Assembly: GCA_050246875.1 (NCBI GenBank)
Contig: JBFWVF010000001.1
Coordinates: 493,247-557,246 of the forward strand
Length of the DNA stretch: 64,000 bases
From: SHWB01 sp050246875
GTDB taxonomy: Bacteria > Pseudomonadota > Alphaproteobacteria > UBA6615
Direction of reading: 5' to 3'
The notes under the pieces were generated by a model, which ran no database searches, was not told the DNA's origin, and saw only the letters and a program-made list of their open reading frames with translations. The position numbers were made by a program, and so were the translations under genes. Positions 1 to 8,677 of the stretch are shown here, piece after piece. Positions within the stretch are counted from its first letter, which is position 1, and each line of letters starts with the position of its first letter.

Positions 1-1068
1 CTCTCGGCACCGTTCGTCGTCGTCTTCTACGGCTTCGTCGCCGACCTGACGATGGAGGTGCGGCTGGCGGCGATGATCAACTACTTCGTCATCGCCGGCA
101 TCTGGGTCGTGGCGATCTTCCTGTCGGCGCTGAAGGACTACGCGACCTTCGTCGGCATCTTCCTGCTCGGCACGCTGGCGGCGGCAGTCGGCGGCGCGGT
201 GCTGGCGGTCTATCTCGGCACGGCGGGGCTGCTGCTCGGCTTCACCGCCGGCCTGGGCCTCATCATGTTCACCATGATCGCCCGCATCCTCGCCGAGTAT
301 CCCTACATGCCGGTGCGGCCGTTCGCGGTGTTCGCCCACGCCCGCCGCTACTGGGAACTGCCGGTCTCCGGCTTCGTCTACAACCTCGGCATCTGGGCCG
401 ACAAATGGGTGATGTGGCTGGCGCCGCAGCACGAGATCATCGCCGGCGCGATGGTCACCTATCCCGACTACGACGGCGCGATGTTCCTCGCCTACCTGAC
501 CATCGTGCCGGCGATGGCGCTGTTCACGGTCTCGACCGAAACCCGCTTCTTCGAGGCCTACCAGACCTTCTACCGGGCCATCGGCCGTCATGCGAACTGG
601 CGCGAGATCCGCGAAAACCACCGCGCCATCACCCACGCCATCAACGACAGCGCCCGCAACCTGCTCCTGTTGCAGGGCGCCATCAGCTTCGTCGCCATCC
701 TGCTGGCGCCCGACATCGTCTCGGCGCTCGCCGGCAACTACGTCCAGGTCGGCATCTACCGGCTGGGCGTGCTTGGCGCCTTCTTCCACGTCATGTTCCT
801 GTTCGCGACGATCCTGATTTCGTACTTCGACCTGCGCCGGCTGATGCTCGAACTGCAGATCGTCTTCCTCGTCTCGAACATCGTGCTGACCGTGGCGAGC
901 CTGCTCGCCGGCTTCCCGTGGTACGGCTACGGCTACTTCGCCGCGACGTTGCTGTCGTTCACCCTGTCGGTTCTGGTGCTGGGGCGTGTCGCACAGCGCC
1001 TGCCCTACCTCGCCTTCGTCCGCCACAATCCCGGCATCGCGCGCTTCCTGATCGGGCGCGACCCGTAG
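1..1068 (+). CDS. pelG: PelG, Pel exopolysaccharide inner-membrane transporter (C-terminal part)
   Basis: The reading frame is open from the first base, so the N-terminus lies outside the window; 355 residues remain of a family that is usually about 450 long. What remains is a polytopic membrane protein with many hydrophobic helices and short charged loops. The C-terminal section, with a GFPWYGYGY segment followed by a last helix, resembles the end of PelG of the polysaccharide-transporter/MATE-like superfamily. PelG is thought to move the cationic Pel polysaccharide across the inner membrane together with PelD, PelE and PelF. The rest of the pel operon would lie upstream of the window. It is convergent with the next gene. 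Confidence 0.85.
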   Translation, partial: LSAPFVVVFYGFVADLTMEVRLAAMINYFVIAGIWVVAIFLSALKDYATFVGIFLLGTLAAAVGGAVLAVYLGTAGLLLGFTAGLGLIMFTMIARILAEYPYMPVRPFAVFAHARRYWELPVSGFVYNLGIWADKWVMWLAPQHEIIAGAMVTYPDYDGAMFLAYLTIVPAMALFTVSTETRFFEAYQTFYRAIGRHANWREIRENHRAITHAINDSARNLLLLQGAISFVAILLAPDIVSALAGNYVQVGIYRLGVLGAFFHVMFLFATILISYFDLRRLMLELQIVFLVSNIVLTVASLLAGFPWYGYGYFAATLLSFTLSVLVLGRVAQRLPYLAFVRHNPGIARFLIGRDP

Positions 1069-1071
1069 CTG

Positions 1072-2613
1072 TCAGGCGCGCGCGGGCAGCCCCGCCAGCA
1101 CCTCGTCGAGACGCTTTCCCTCGGGATCGGTCCGCAGCGCCGCACGCGCGTTCGCCAGCGCGTCGGCGGCAAGCGACGGGGACAGGCGGCCCGCCAGAGC
1201 CGGCGCGACGACCTCGACACGCAGCCGGGCGAAGGCACGCTCGCCGCGCCGCCAGGTGTCGCCGTAGCCCTTGAGCAGGCCCGCCGCCAGCACGACTTCG
1301 AGCGCCAGCGCCCAACCGAGTGCCTGGGCCGCGACGATGTCCGCGACCCAGGCGTCGATCGCCGCCTGCTCCTCCGTCCAGCGCAGGCTGGCACGGCGCA
1401 GCGGCCGCAGGCGTGCCAGACACCAGAGCGCGAGGTAGCCGCCGACCGAGGTGGTGCGGATCGGCAGGGCGAGGCCCGGCCGGTCGTTCCACCGCCTTGC
1501 GGCACCGAACGCGCGGAGGCGACGGCCGAGCCCACGCGGCAGCACGGCCACCACCTCCTCCAGCCCCGGCCGGAAGAACTCCGTGATCCGCACCGGCTCG
1601 TGCGCCGCCGCGCGCACCTCGGCGCGCAGCCGCTCGGCGCGGCCCGGCGCACTCTTGATCTGGGCGACGCGGATGACGTCGTCCCAGGCCATGCGCAGCG
1701 CAAGATGACGCGCCGCCTCGCGCGTCACCGTCCAGCCCGCCATCCCCGCGGTCGATGCCTCGACATCGCGCACCCGGGCCAGACGATCCAGATATGCCTG
1801 CGCGTAGGCAGCGTCCTGGAAATGCGCCACGCGGCGGACGCCTTCGCGCGCGAGGTCCTGCACGGCGTCCGGGAAGGTCGCGACGAGACGGGCCTCGGCG
1901 TCCGCCACCGTCCAGCGCCGGGGGCGGACCTGTTCGTCGGCGGCGGCAGTCTGCGGCAGGCGTCCCTCGCGCACGGCCGCGAGCCCGATCGTAAGGCCAC
2001 GCAGATTGAGATCGACGGCCACACCGCCATCCTGGATGGCCGCAGTGAAATCGTCTTCCCTCAGCGGCAATACGCCGGCGCCGGCGATCGCGCCGAGAAG
2101 CAGTGCGTTGACGGGCACGCCCTCGCGTTGCGCGACGGCGGCCATGTCGCCCAGCACGGCGCGACGGGACTGACCGCGTACGGTCGCCAGCAGCCGTTCC
2201 TGGTCGAACCGCCCGTCGCCCGCCGCCGTCCGTTCGCCCATGGCGTAGACCCGGTGGGTGGACGCAACGAGCGTCGTGCGGTCCGGCGTGACGAAGCCGC
2301 GCTGGCAGGCGCGAGCGGCCTCCACCAGTTCCGAAGCAACGACGAGATCGACGTCACCGAGCCCCGGATACAGCGCCAGCACGGGCTCGCGCCCGCCGAG
2401 TTGCGCCAGCGGCACGGGAAAGATCTCGACGTAGTAGGTCGTGGCCCCCGTCCGCTGCGCCACGCCCGGAATCGAGGTCGACTGCACCGGCAGACCGGCG
2501 TGACGCGCGGCGCCGACGAGCCATGCGGCGAGCACGCCGCCGCCCTCGCCGCCGAGCGCACCGACCAGCGCCGTGACCGGCCGTGGCGTCTCAGGATTGC
2601 CGCCGGCGTCCAC
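1072..2613 (-). CDS. iorB: Indolepyruvate oxidoreductase subunit beta family protein (with DUF6537-type C-terminus)
   Basis: A 513-residue protein with a GTG start, 6 bases after the stop of the alpha-subunit gene. About the first 215 residues match the gamma/beta domain of 2-oxoacid:acceptor oxidoreductases: a Gly-rich GGEGGGVLA loop and a following SIPGVAQRTG motif. The second half (about 250-510) is the extra domain found in the long proteobacterial version of IorB. Together with IorA it should oxidatively decarboxylate arylpyruvates such as indolepyruvate to aryl-acetyl-CoA, passing electrons to a ferredoxin-like acceptor. The substrate is inferred from the family only. Confidence 0.85.
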   Translation of the reverse strand: MDAGGNPETPRPVTALVGALGGEGGGVLAAWLVGAARHAGLPVQSTSIPGVAQRTGATTYYVEIFPVPLAQLGGREPVLALYPGLGDVDLVVASELVEAARACQRGFVTPDRTTLVASTHRVYAMGERTAAGDGRFDQERLLATVRGQSRRAVLGDMAAVAQREGVPVNALLLGAIAGAGVLPLREDDFTAAIQDGGVAVDLNLRGLTIGLAAVREGRLPQTAAADEQVRPRRWTVADAEARLVATFPDAVQDLAREGVRRVAHFQDAAYAQAYLDRLARVRDVEASTAGMAGWTVTREAARHLALRMAWDDVIRVAQIKSAPGRAERLRAEVRAAAHEPVRITEFFRPGLEEVVAVLPRGLGRRLRAFGAARRWNDRPGLALPIRTTSVGGYLALWCLARLRPLRRASLRWTEEQAAIDAWVADIVAAQALGWALALEVVLAAGLLKGYGDTWRRGERAFARLRVEVVAPALAGRLSPSLAADALANARAALRTDPEGKRLDEVLAGLPARA

Positions 2614-2619
2614 GTCAGC

Positions 2620-4773
2620 TCATTCCGCCGCGGCGGGGGACGCCGCCGGCCGGCCCGCCAGCAGCCCGATCACCGTCCGCCGCACCGCCCACAGCCAACG
2701 GTCCCATGCCTTCGGATTCTGCACGACCTCGGCACGATAGAAGGACGGGCAGAGCGCCGCCGCTTCGGCCACTTCGCCGCACAGGCCGCAACCGACGCAG
2801 TCGTTGTTGACGTGCGCCACCGGCTCGGTCCGCAGCGGATCGGGGTTGGGCTTGATGGTCAGCGACGGACAGCCCGACAGCCGGATGCACGCGCGATCCC
2901 CGGTACAGACCTCATCGTCGACACCGAAGCGCGTGCGCACGACGCGCCCGCCGGCGGCCAGCCGCGCCGCGATCTGCGGGCGAATGCGGCGCTGGCGGGC
3001 AAGCTGGCATTCGCCATCGGCGACGATGACCTTGAGGCCCTTCTCGCCCGTGCGCATCGCCTCGCGCAGCGTCGTCACCATGCGGTCGACCGAGTAGGTG
3101 CGCACGTTGCGGATCCAGCCGATGCCGAGGCCGCGCAGCGCCGCCTCGATCGACATGCCGCCACCCGAGGCGCGGCGCTCACCGGGCGAGGACGGCAGAT
3201 GCTGCCAGCCCGTCGCCGAAGCGTAGCCGTTCTTCATGATCATGAGGATGGAGTCGGCATCGTTGAAACGCGCGCCAGCGATGCCCGACGTCAGGCCGTT
3301 ATGCCAGAAGCCGCCATCGCCCATGATCGACAGCACGCGTTTGCCGAAGGCCGGCGAGACGCCGCGCGAGCTGGCGAGGCCGAGGCCGTAGCCGAGCACG
3401 GTGTTGCCCAGGTGGAACGGCGCCAGCGTCGAGAAAGTGTGGCAACCGATGTCGGCGCTGATGTGGGTCGGCCCCAGCTCGCGCTCGGCGATCTTGATGG
3501 CGCTGAACACGGGCCGCTCCGGACAGCCGGTGCAGAAGGACGGCGCGCGCGCCGGCAACTCGGCGCCCAATGCCGCCGTCGCCGCCTCGCGCCAGCCGAC
3601 GAGCCGCGCGGCATACTCGCGGGCCGGCGCGGCATCGAAGCCGGCCGGCGCGACGCGGCCGAGCCACTCGGTCAGCCCGCGCACCATCACTTCGGACGTG
3701 TACTCCCCCGCCATCGGCAACACGTCCTTGCCGGACAGCGCCGTCTGTACGTCGGCCTTGCGCAGGACCTGTCCGATCGCCTGCTCGAGATAGTCCGGGT
3801 GGCCTTCCTCGACGACGAGGACCGCGCGCTTGCCGGCACAGAAGGCCGCCACCTCGTCGGGGACCAGCGGGTAGGTGACGTTGAGCACGTAGAGCGGCAC
3901 GCGGCTGGCGCCGAAAGCGTCGGCAAGGCCGAGGCGTGCGAGGGTGCGCAGGACGGTGTTGTAGAGGCCGCCCTGCATGACGATGCCGATGTCGGAAAGG
4001 TCGCCATCGATGGTCTCGTTGAGCCTCTCGCGCCGCACGAAGTCGACCGCCCGTGGCAGGCGTTCGGCGTATTTGGTGCGTTCCTGTTCGTAGACGTGCG
4101 GCGGCAGATTGATCCGCCCCTGTTCGAAGTTGGGCTGCGCCACGAGGTTCCGGCGCGACATCGCCGGTGCCACGTTGTCCTTCGCCGTGAAGCGGCCCCA
4201 GACGTGGCAGGCGCGGATGCGCAGCTCGAGGATCGCCGGCAGGCCGGACGCCTCCGACAGTTCGAATCCCTTCTCGACCATGCGCACGATGGTCGGCAGG
4301 TTGGGACGCGGATCGAGCAGGCAGAGCGACGACTTCATGGCGAAGGCGTGGGTGCGCTCCTGGATGATCGAGGTGCCCTCGCCGTAGTCCTCGCCGACGA
4401 TCACGAGGGCACCGCCGCGCACGCCCGCCGAGGCCAGGTTCGACAGGGCATCGGCGGCGACGTTGGTGCCGACGACCGACTTCCACGTCACCGCGCCGCG
4501 CATCGGGTAGTTGATCGACGCCGCGAGCAGGGCCGCGGCCGCCGCCTCGTTGGCGCAGGCCTCGAAATGCACGCCCAGCTCGTCGAGCAGGTCCCCGGCG
4601 TCGGCCATGACATCGACGAGGTGCGAGACCGGCGCGCCCTGGTAGCCGCCGACATAGGAGACGCCCGACTGCAGCAGGGCCTTGGTGACGGCGAGGATGC
4701 CCTCGCCCTCGAACACCTCGCCCGTGCCCTTGCGCAGGTCGGCGACCTCCGCCCTGAACGACCGCTCCGCCAT
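2620..4773 (-). CDS. iorA: Indolepyruvate ferredoxin oxidoreductase alpha subunit
   Basis: A 717-residue thiamine-diphosphate enzyme. The N-terminal half is the pyrimidine-binding and transketolase-C part of the 2-oxoacid oxidoreductase fold. A CTGCPER motif follows at about residue 410, then a TPP-binding GDGGFWHNGL signature near residue 490. The C-terminus carries ferredoxin-like cysteines (CVGCGLC and further Cys residues near 670) for Fe-S clusters. First gene of a two-gene operon with the beta subunit directly downstream; a GGGAGG tract lies just before the ATG. Role: decarboxylation of aromatic 2-oxo acids in amino-acid catabolism. Family assignment is firm, exact substrate is inferred. 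Confidence 0.9.
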   Translation of the reverse strand: MAERSFRAEVADLRKGTGEVFEGEGILAVTKALLQSGVSYVGGYQGAPVSHLVDVMADAGDLLDELGVHFEACANEAAAAALLAASINYPMRGAVTWKSVVGTNVAADALSNLASAGVRGGALVIVGEDYGEGTSIIQERTHAFAMKSSLCLLDPRPNLPTIVRMVEKGFELSEASGLPAILELRIRACHVWGRFTAKDNVAPAMSRRNLVAQPNFEQGRINLPPHVYEQERTKYAERLPRAVDFVRRERLNETIDGDLSDIGIVMQGGLYNTVLRTLARLGLADAFGASRVPLYVLNVTYPLVPDEVAAFCAGKRAVLVVEEGHPDYLEQAIGQVLRKADVQTALSGKDVLPMAGEYTSEVMVRGLTEWLGRVAPAGFDAAPAREYAARLVGWREAATAALGAELPARAPSFCTGCPERPVFSAIKIAERELGPTHISADIGCHTFSTLAPFHLGNTVLGYGLGLASSRGVSPAFGKRVLSIMGDGGFWHNGLTSGIAGARFNDADSILMIMKNGYASATGWQHLPSSPGERRASGGGMSIEAALRGLGIGWIRNVRTYSVDRMVTTLREAMRTGEKGLKVIVADGECQLARQRRIRPQIAARLAAGGRVVRTRFGVDDEVCTGDRACIRLSGCPSLTIKPNPDPLRTEPVAHVNNDCVGCGLCGEVAEAAALCPSFYRAEVVQNPKAWDRWLWAVRRTVIGLLAGRPAASPAAAE

Positions 4774-4786
4774 CCTCCCGCTCCGC

Positions 4787-6067
4787 TCAGGCCGCCGGCA
4801 TGTCTCGCCAGCGCAGCACGAACACGCCCTGGTTCTTGTCGGTCACGAAGATGTTGCCGCGCGCGTCGACCAGCACGTCCTCGGTCTGCGCCACCAGCTT
4901 CGAGGCCGGCATCGGTCCCAGCCTCTCGCGCGGGTCGGGCGGCAGGAACCACGCCACTTCGCGCGGGTGCCGCGGCTCGCGGATGTCGTAGATGCGCAGG
5001 CCGGCGTTGAACCATGTCAGGAACACATGGTCCTCGTTGCGCCACAGCGCGGGCTGATCCTGGTGCTGGTGCTGGTTGTGCGGCCCGAAGCGGCCGCCGC
5101 GCGCGGCGAAGCTCGGCCACGGCGCATCCTTCGGCGGATTCGGCCACGGCAGTTGCGACAGCAGGGCGGGATTTTCCTCGTCCGAGATGTCGACGAGCCC
5201 GGCGAAGCACATCGGTTCCTCGCCGTTCTCCGCGATGGCCTCGGAATTGAGCACAACGATCGGCTTGCCGGTCAGCGGCACGGCGGTATGCACGCCGATG
5301 AAGTCGAGAAACGGCGGCGAGAACGGCATGCGGCTGATCATCCGCGGCCTGGTCACGTCGGCCATGTCGAGGATGACAAAACCGCCGGCGCTGTACGGCA
5401 GGTAGCCACGCTCGCCGCGCACATAGGCGCCGCCGTGCAGGATGGCGCCGAACCGATGGCCCGTTTCGCCACCGGCGGCCCACTGGCCGGGCAGCCACCA
5501 GCGGCCAACCTCCTTCGGCTGCGTCGGATCGGCTATATCGACGATCTGGTGGATGTGGCCGAGGAAGCCCTCGGGCACGCCGGTGAGGTGCATGTAGCGG
5601 CCGCCGGCGTAGAAGTTGCGGTGAGTCCCCGCGCCGCCCGTGCGGAAGTGCCCCAGCAGCTTCGGATCTTCCGGATCGTCGAGACCGTAGATGAGGACGC
5701 CCTCGTTGACGTCCGCCGGCCAGTCGGACGGTCCCGGGTTCGGCGGCCCCCACTGGTCGTAGACGCCCTTGGCGGCGTTCGGCATCTGCAGTGCCGCTTC
5801 CAGTGCGACGATCATCAGGCCGTCCGCCACCTGCACCTGGTTGGTCCAGCTGTTGGTCGGGCCCGCGATGAAGCGGACGAAGCGCGGGCTAGCGGCGTCT
5901 GTGACGTCGAGAACCGTCCAGCCGTGGTGCCAGAAATGCGCGAGGTAGAGGTACCAGCGGTCGCCCGCGCGGTGCATGGCCATCTTGAAGCCGGGCCGCC
6001 GCTCGAGATCGTGGTAGCCAACGGCGTCGATGCGATCGCTGTAATACTGGCCCTTCGGCAGGCTCAT
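4787..6067 (-). CDS. LVIVD repeat-containing protein
   Basis: A 426-residue protein built of repeated units with the pattern of a short beta strand ending in a VLDVTD or IYDIRE-like motif followed by a P-x-x-P-R segment, as in LVIVD-repeat (beta-propeller-like) proteins. The frame is open far upstream, but the ATG used here is preceded by GGGGGAG at good spacing, and the upstream extension would run antisense through the SDR gene. No signal peptide is visible. A paralog lies further right in the window. The function of the family is unknown; His-rich GPHNQHQHQ near residue 330 could bind a metal. Adjacent to the iorAB operon, same strand. Confidence 0.8.
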   Translation of the reverse strand: MSLPKGQYYSDRIDAVGYHDLERRPGFKMAMHRAGDRWYLYLAHFWHHGWTVLDVTDAASPRFVRFIAGPTNSWTNQVQVADGLMIVALEAALQMPNAAKGVYDQWGPPNPGPSDWPADVNEGVLIYGLDDPEDPKLLGHFRTGGAGTHRNFYAGGRYMHLTGVPEGFLGHIHQIVDIADPTQPKEVGRWWLPGQWAAGGETGHRFGAILHGGAYVRGERGYLPYSAGGFVILDMADVTRPRMISRMPFSPPFLDFIGVHTAVPLTGKPIVVLNSEAIAENGEEPMCFAGLVDISDEENPALLSQLPWPNPPKDAPWPSFAARGGRFGPHNQHQHQDQPALWRNEDHVFLTWFNAGLRIYDIREPRHPREVAWFLPPDPRERLGPMPASKLVAQTEDVLVDARGNIFVTDKNQGVFVLRWRDMPAA

Positions 6068-6166
6068 GGCGTTCTCCCCCGCCCGCGCGGGCGGGCACGC
6101 GAAGCCTATCGCAGCGCGGGGACGAACGTATAGCATCGCCGGCCACGAACGGGCGGGGCGACGGCC

Positions 6167-6901
6167 ATGGCGAAGGTATTGCTGGTGACCGGCGGCGGGC
6201 GCGGCATCGGTCATGCCACGGCGATCGGCGCGGCGCGCGACGGCTGGGACGTCTGCGTCAACTACCTCGCCAACGCCGCGCGAGCCGAGGAGACAGTCCG
6301 GGCAGTCGAGGCGGAAGGCCGTCGCGCCGTCGCCGTGCAGGCCGACGTGGCCGACGAGGCCGCGGTGGAACGCCTGTTCAACGCCTGCGACGCGGCGCTC
6401 GGCGCGCCGCGCGGCGTCGTGTGCAGCGCCGGCGGCTCCGGTCCGGTCGGCCGCATCGACGCCGTGCGTGCGGCCGACCTCGCCGCCCTGTGGGCGCATA
6501 ACGTGACCAGCACATTCATCTGCGCGCGCGAGGGCATCAAGCGGATGTCGAGGACGCATGGCGGCAGTGGCGGTAGCATCGTCACCGTGTCGTCGGCGCT
6601 GGCACGGCTCGGCGGTGGCGGCGCGCTGGTGCCGTATTCGGCATCCAAGGCGGCGGTCGAAACGCTGACCTGGGGACTGGCGCAGGAAGTCGCCGCCGAG
6701 GGCGTGCGCATCAACTGCGTCGCACCGGGCGTCATCGACACGGAGCTGCAGCCGCCGGGCCGCGTCGAACAGATCGCGCCGACCATCCCGCTGCGCCGCG
6801 CCGGCAGCGCCGGAGAAGTCGCCGCCACCATTCTCTGGCTGCTGTCGGACAAGGCCTCCTACGTCACCGGCTCGGTGGTGACGGTGAGCGGCGGCCGCTA
6901 G
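6167..6901 (+). CDS. SDR family NAD(P)-dependent oxidoreductase
   Basis: A 244-residue classical short-chain dehydrogenase. The cofactor loop TGGGRGIG is at residues 8-15, the catalytic Tyr/Lys motif YSASK is near residue 160, and the C-terminal SYVTGSVVTVSGG segment is typical of the FabG-like subgroup. It should reduce or oxidise a hydroxyl/ketone with NAD(P). It is divergent from the LVIVD gene and is followed 24 bases later by a cyclase-family gene, so both probably act in one catabolic route. The substrate cannot be read from the sequence. Confidence 0.88.
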   Translation: MAKVLLVTGGGRGIGHATAIGAARDGWDVCVNYLANAARAEETVRAVEAEGRRAVAVQADVADEAAVERLFNACDAALGAPRGVVCSAGGSGPVGRIDAVRAADLAALWAHNVTSTFICAREGIKRMSRTHGGSGGSIVTVSSALARLGGGGALVPYSASKAAVETLTWGLAQEVAAEGVRINCVAPGVIDTELQPPGRVEQIAPTIPLRRAGSAGEVAATILWLLSDKASYVTGSVVTVSGGR

Positions 6902-6925
6902 GTCCGATCCACAGGAGTCCCCCGC

Positions 6926-7714
6926 ATGCCGCGCCGCCTGATCGACCTGTCCGTCACGCTTGCCGACAAGGAGTTCTGGCCGCCGCACCACCGGCCGCGC
7001 ATCACCTACCGCAACCACGACGAGACCTGGGAGTCGTTCGAGCGGGCCTTTCCCGGCATCCGCCGCGACCAGGTGCCCGACGGCAAATCCTGGGCGACCG
7101 AGGAGGTGACACTGGTCACCCATGCCGGCACGCACATGGACGCGCCATGGCATTTCCATCCGACGATGGACCACGCGCTCGTGCCCGGCGGCCGCCCGGC
7201 CGCGACCATCGAGCAGGTGCCGCTCGACTGGTGCCACCGCCCCGGCGTGAAGCTCGATTTCAGCCGCATGGCGCCGGGCAGCGTCGTCACCGCCGGCGAC
7301 GTGGAGGGCGAACTCGCGCGCATCGGCCACGCGCTGCAGCCCCTCGACATCGTGCTCGTGCAGACACCGGCCGCGCCCCACTACGGCACGCCGCACTACC
7401 AGGACAACGGCATCGGCATCGGCCGCGCGGCGACGCTCTACCTCACCGAGCGCGGCGTGCGCGTCGTTGGCACCGATGCCTGGGGCTGGGATGCGCCCTT
7501 TGGCGCGGTCATGGAACGGTATGCGCAGACGGGCGACGCCTCGACCATCTGGGAGGGCCACAAGGCGGGCCGCGACATCGGCTATTTCCAGATGGAGAAG
7601 CTGGCGAACCTCGACCAGCTGCCGGGCACCGGCTTTACCGTCATCTGCTTTCCGGTGAAGATCCAGGGCGCCTCGGCGGGCTGGACCCGCGCCGTCGCCG
7701 TGATCGACGACTGA
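6926..7714 (+). CDS. Cyclase family protein (kynurenine formamidase-like)
   Basis: A 262-residue member of the cyclase/KynB family. The metal-binding signature HAGTHMDAPWHF lies near residues 63-74 and is intact, so a metal-dependent hydrolase or amidohydrolase reaction is likely. Start chosen at the ATG preceded by CAGGAG. It follows the SDR gene closely on the same strand and converges with the FAH-family gene with only 6 bases between stops. Members act on N-formylkynurenine, cyclic imides or polyketide-like substrates; which applies here is open. Confidence 0.86.
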   Translation: MPRRLIDLSVTLADKEFWPPHHRPRITYRNHDETWESFERAFPGIRRDQVPDGKSWATEEVTLVTHAGTHMDAPWHFHPTMDHALVPGGRPAATIEQVPLDWCHRPGVKLDFSRMAPGSVVTAGDVEGELARIGHALQPLDIVLVQTPAAPHYGTPHYQDNGIGIGRAATLYLTERGVRVVGTDAWGWDAPFGAVMERYAQTGDASTIWEGHKAGRDIGYFQMEKLANLDQLPGTGFTVICFPVKIQGASAGWTRAVAVIDD

Positions 7715-7720
7715 GGCGCG

Positions 7721-8677
7721 TCAGCCCGCCACTACCGGGTTCTCCAGCGTGCCGACGCCGCCGACGCTGACGGCGACGCGGTCGCCGGCCTTCAGGAAGC
7801 GCTGCGGCTTGCGCGCGAAGCCCACGCCGGCGGGCGAACCCGTGGTCATCATGTCGCCGGGACGGAAGCAGTACCATTTCGAGAAGTACGCGATGAGCTG
7901 CGGCACGTTGAACACCAGATCGCTGGTGTTGGAATCCTGCAGCACCTCGCCGTTGATGGTGGTGCGGATCGACATGTCGTGGGGATCGGCGATCTCGTCC
8001 GCCGTCACCACGACCGGCCCGAGCGGGCAGAAGGTGGGGAACTGCTTGCCGAAGATGTTGCGGTCCCAGCCATCGCGCGAGGCCGCCGGCGTCTTGGCGT
8101 CGAGGAACTCGCGCACCCAGTCGCGCGCCGACACGTCGTTGGCGATGGTGTAGCCGGCGACATAGCCGAGCGCGTCCTCCTCGCGCACCGCGTGGCAGGT
8201 GCTGCCGAAGACGATGGTCATCTCGCCCTCGTAGTCGACCATGTCGGGATGCGCGCGCGGCAACACGATGGACTCGCCGTGGCCGATCAGCGTGTTGGTG
8301 TTCTTGACGAAGCCGGCCGGCCGCGGCGGGAACGCCACCTTCATTTCTTCGAGATGCGCCTTGTAGTTGGCCCCGGCGGAGAACAGCAGGCCGGGCGACG
8401 GCAGCGGCGGCAGCAGCTTCGCCTCGGCGAAACGCAGCAGGACGCCGTCGGCGAACAGCGCCGCGCGTCCCTCGGACGACAGCTGGCCGATCTGCGTGAC
8501 GGCGCCGCGCACCGTCGACAGCCCGTCGGCGCCGGCGGCGAGGATGTCGCGGACGGTCGCCGGCACATGCGAGCGCGCCGCATCGGGGCGCCCCGGGTGG
8601 CCGAGGTCGAGGACCGTCTCGTTGTCGACGAGGACGCCGGGGCGCCCGCCGCCCGCGGCCAGAGTCACCAGCTTCAT
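7721..8677 (-). CDS. Fumarylacetoacetate hydrolase family protein
   Basis: A 318-residue FAH-fold protein: N-terminal cap of about 90 residues and a C-terminal FAH domain with the metal ligands in YEGEMTIVFG and the later NDVSARDW, and the GSPAGVGFARKP motif near the end. Members hydrolyse or isomerise beta-diketone, oxaloacetate-type or homoprotocatechuate-derived acids using Mg or Mn. Its ATG overlaps the stop of the upstream CobW-family GTPase gene by 4 bases, so the two are translationally coupled. Substrate unknown. Confidence 0.88.
   Translation of the reverse strand: MKLVTLAAGGGRPGVLVDNETVLDLGHPGRPDAARSHVPATVRDILAAGADGLSTVRGAVTQIGQLSSEGRAALFADGVLLRFAEAKLLPPLPSPGLLFSAGANYKAHLEEMKVAFPPRPAGFVKNTNTLIGHGESIVLPRAHPDMVDYEGEMTIVFGSTCHAVREEDALGYVAGYTIANDVSARDWVREFLDAKTPAASRDGWDRNIFGKQFPTFCPLGPVVVTADEIADPHDMSIRTTINGEVLQDSNTSDLVFNVPQLIAYFSKWYCFRPGDMMTTGSPAGVGFARKPQRFLKAGDRVAVSVGGVGTLENPVVAG

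Noticed and set aside
1600..5010. Very long open frame of 1136 codons on the plus strand, antisense to iorA and iorB
   Set aside because: It is an antisense shadow created by GC-rich third positions; its product has low-complexity Arg/Ala/Asp composition and no family motif, while the opposite strand encodes clear IorA and IorB motifs.
6068..7561. Long N-terminal extension of the LVIVD protein on the minus strand
   Set aside because: It runs antisense through the SDR and cyclase genes, has no LVIVD features, and the ATG at 6067 has a good ribosome-binding site.
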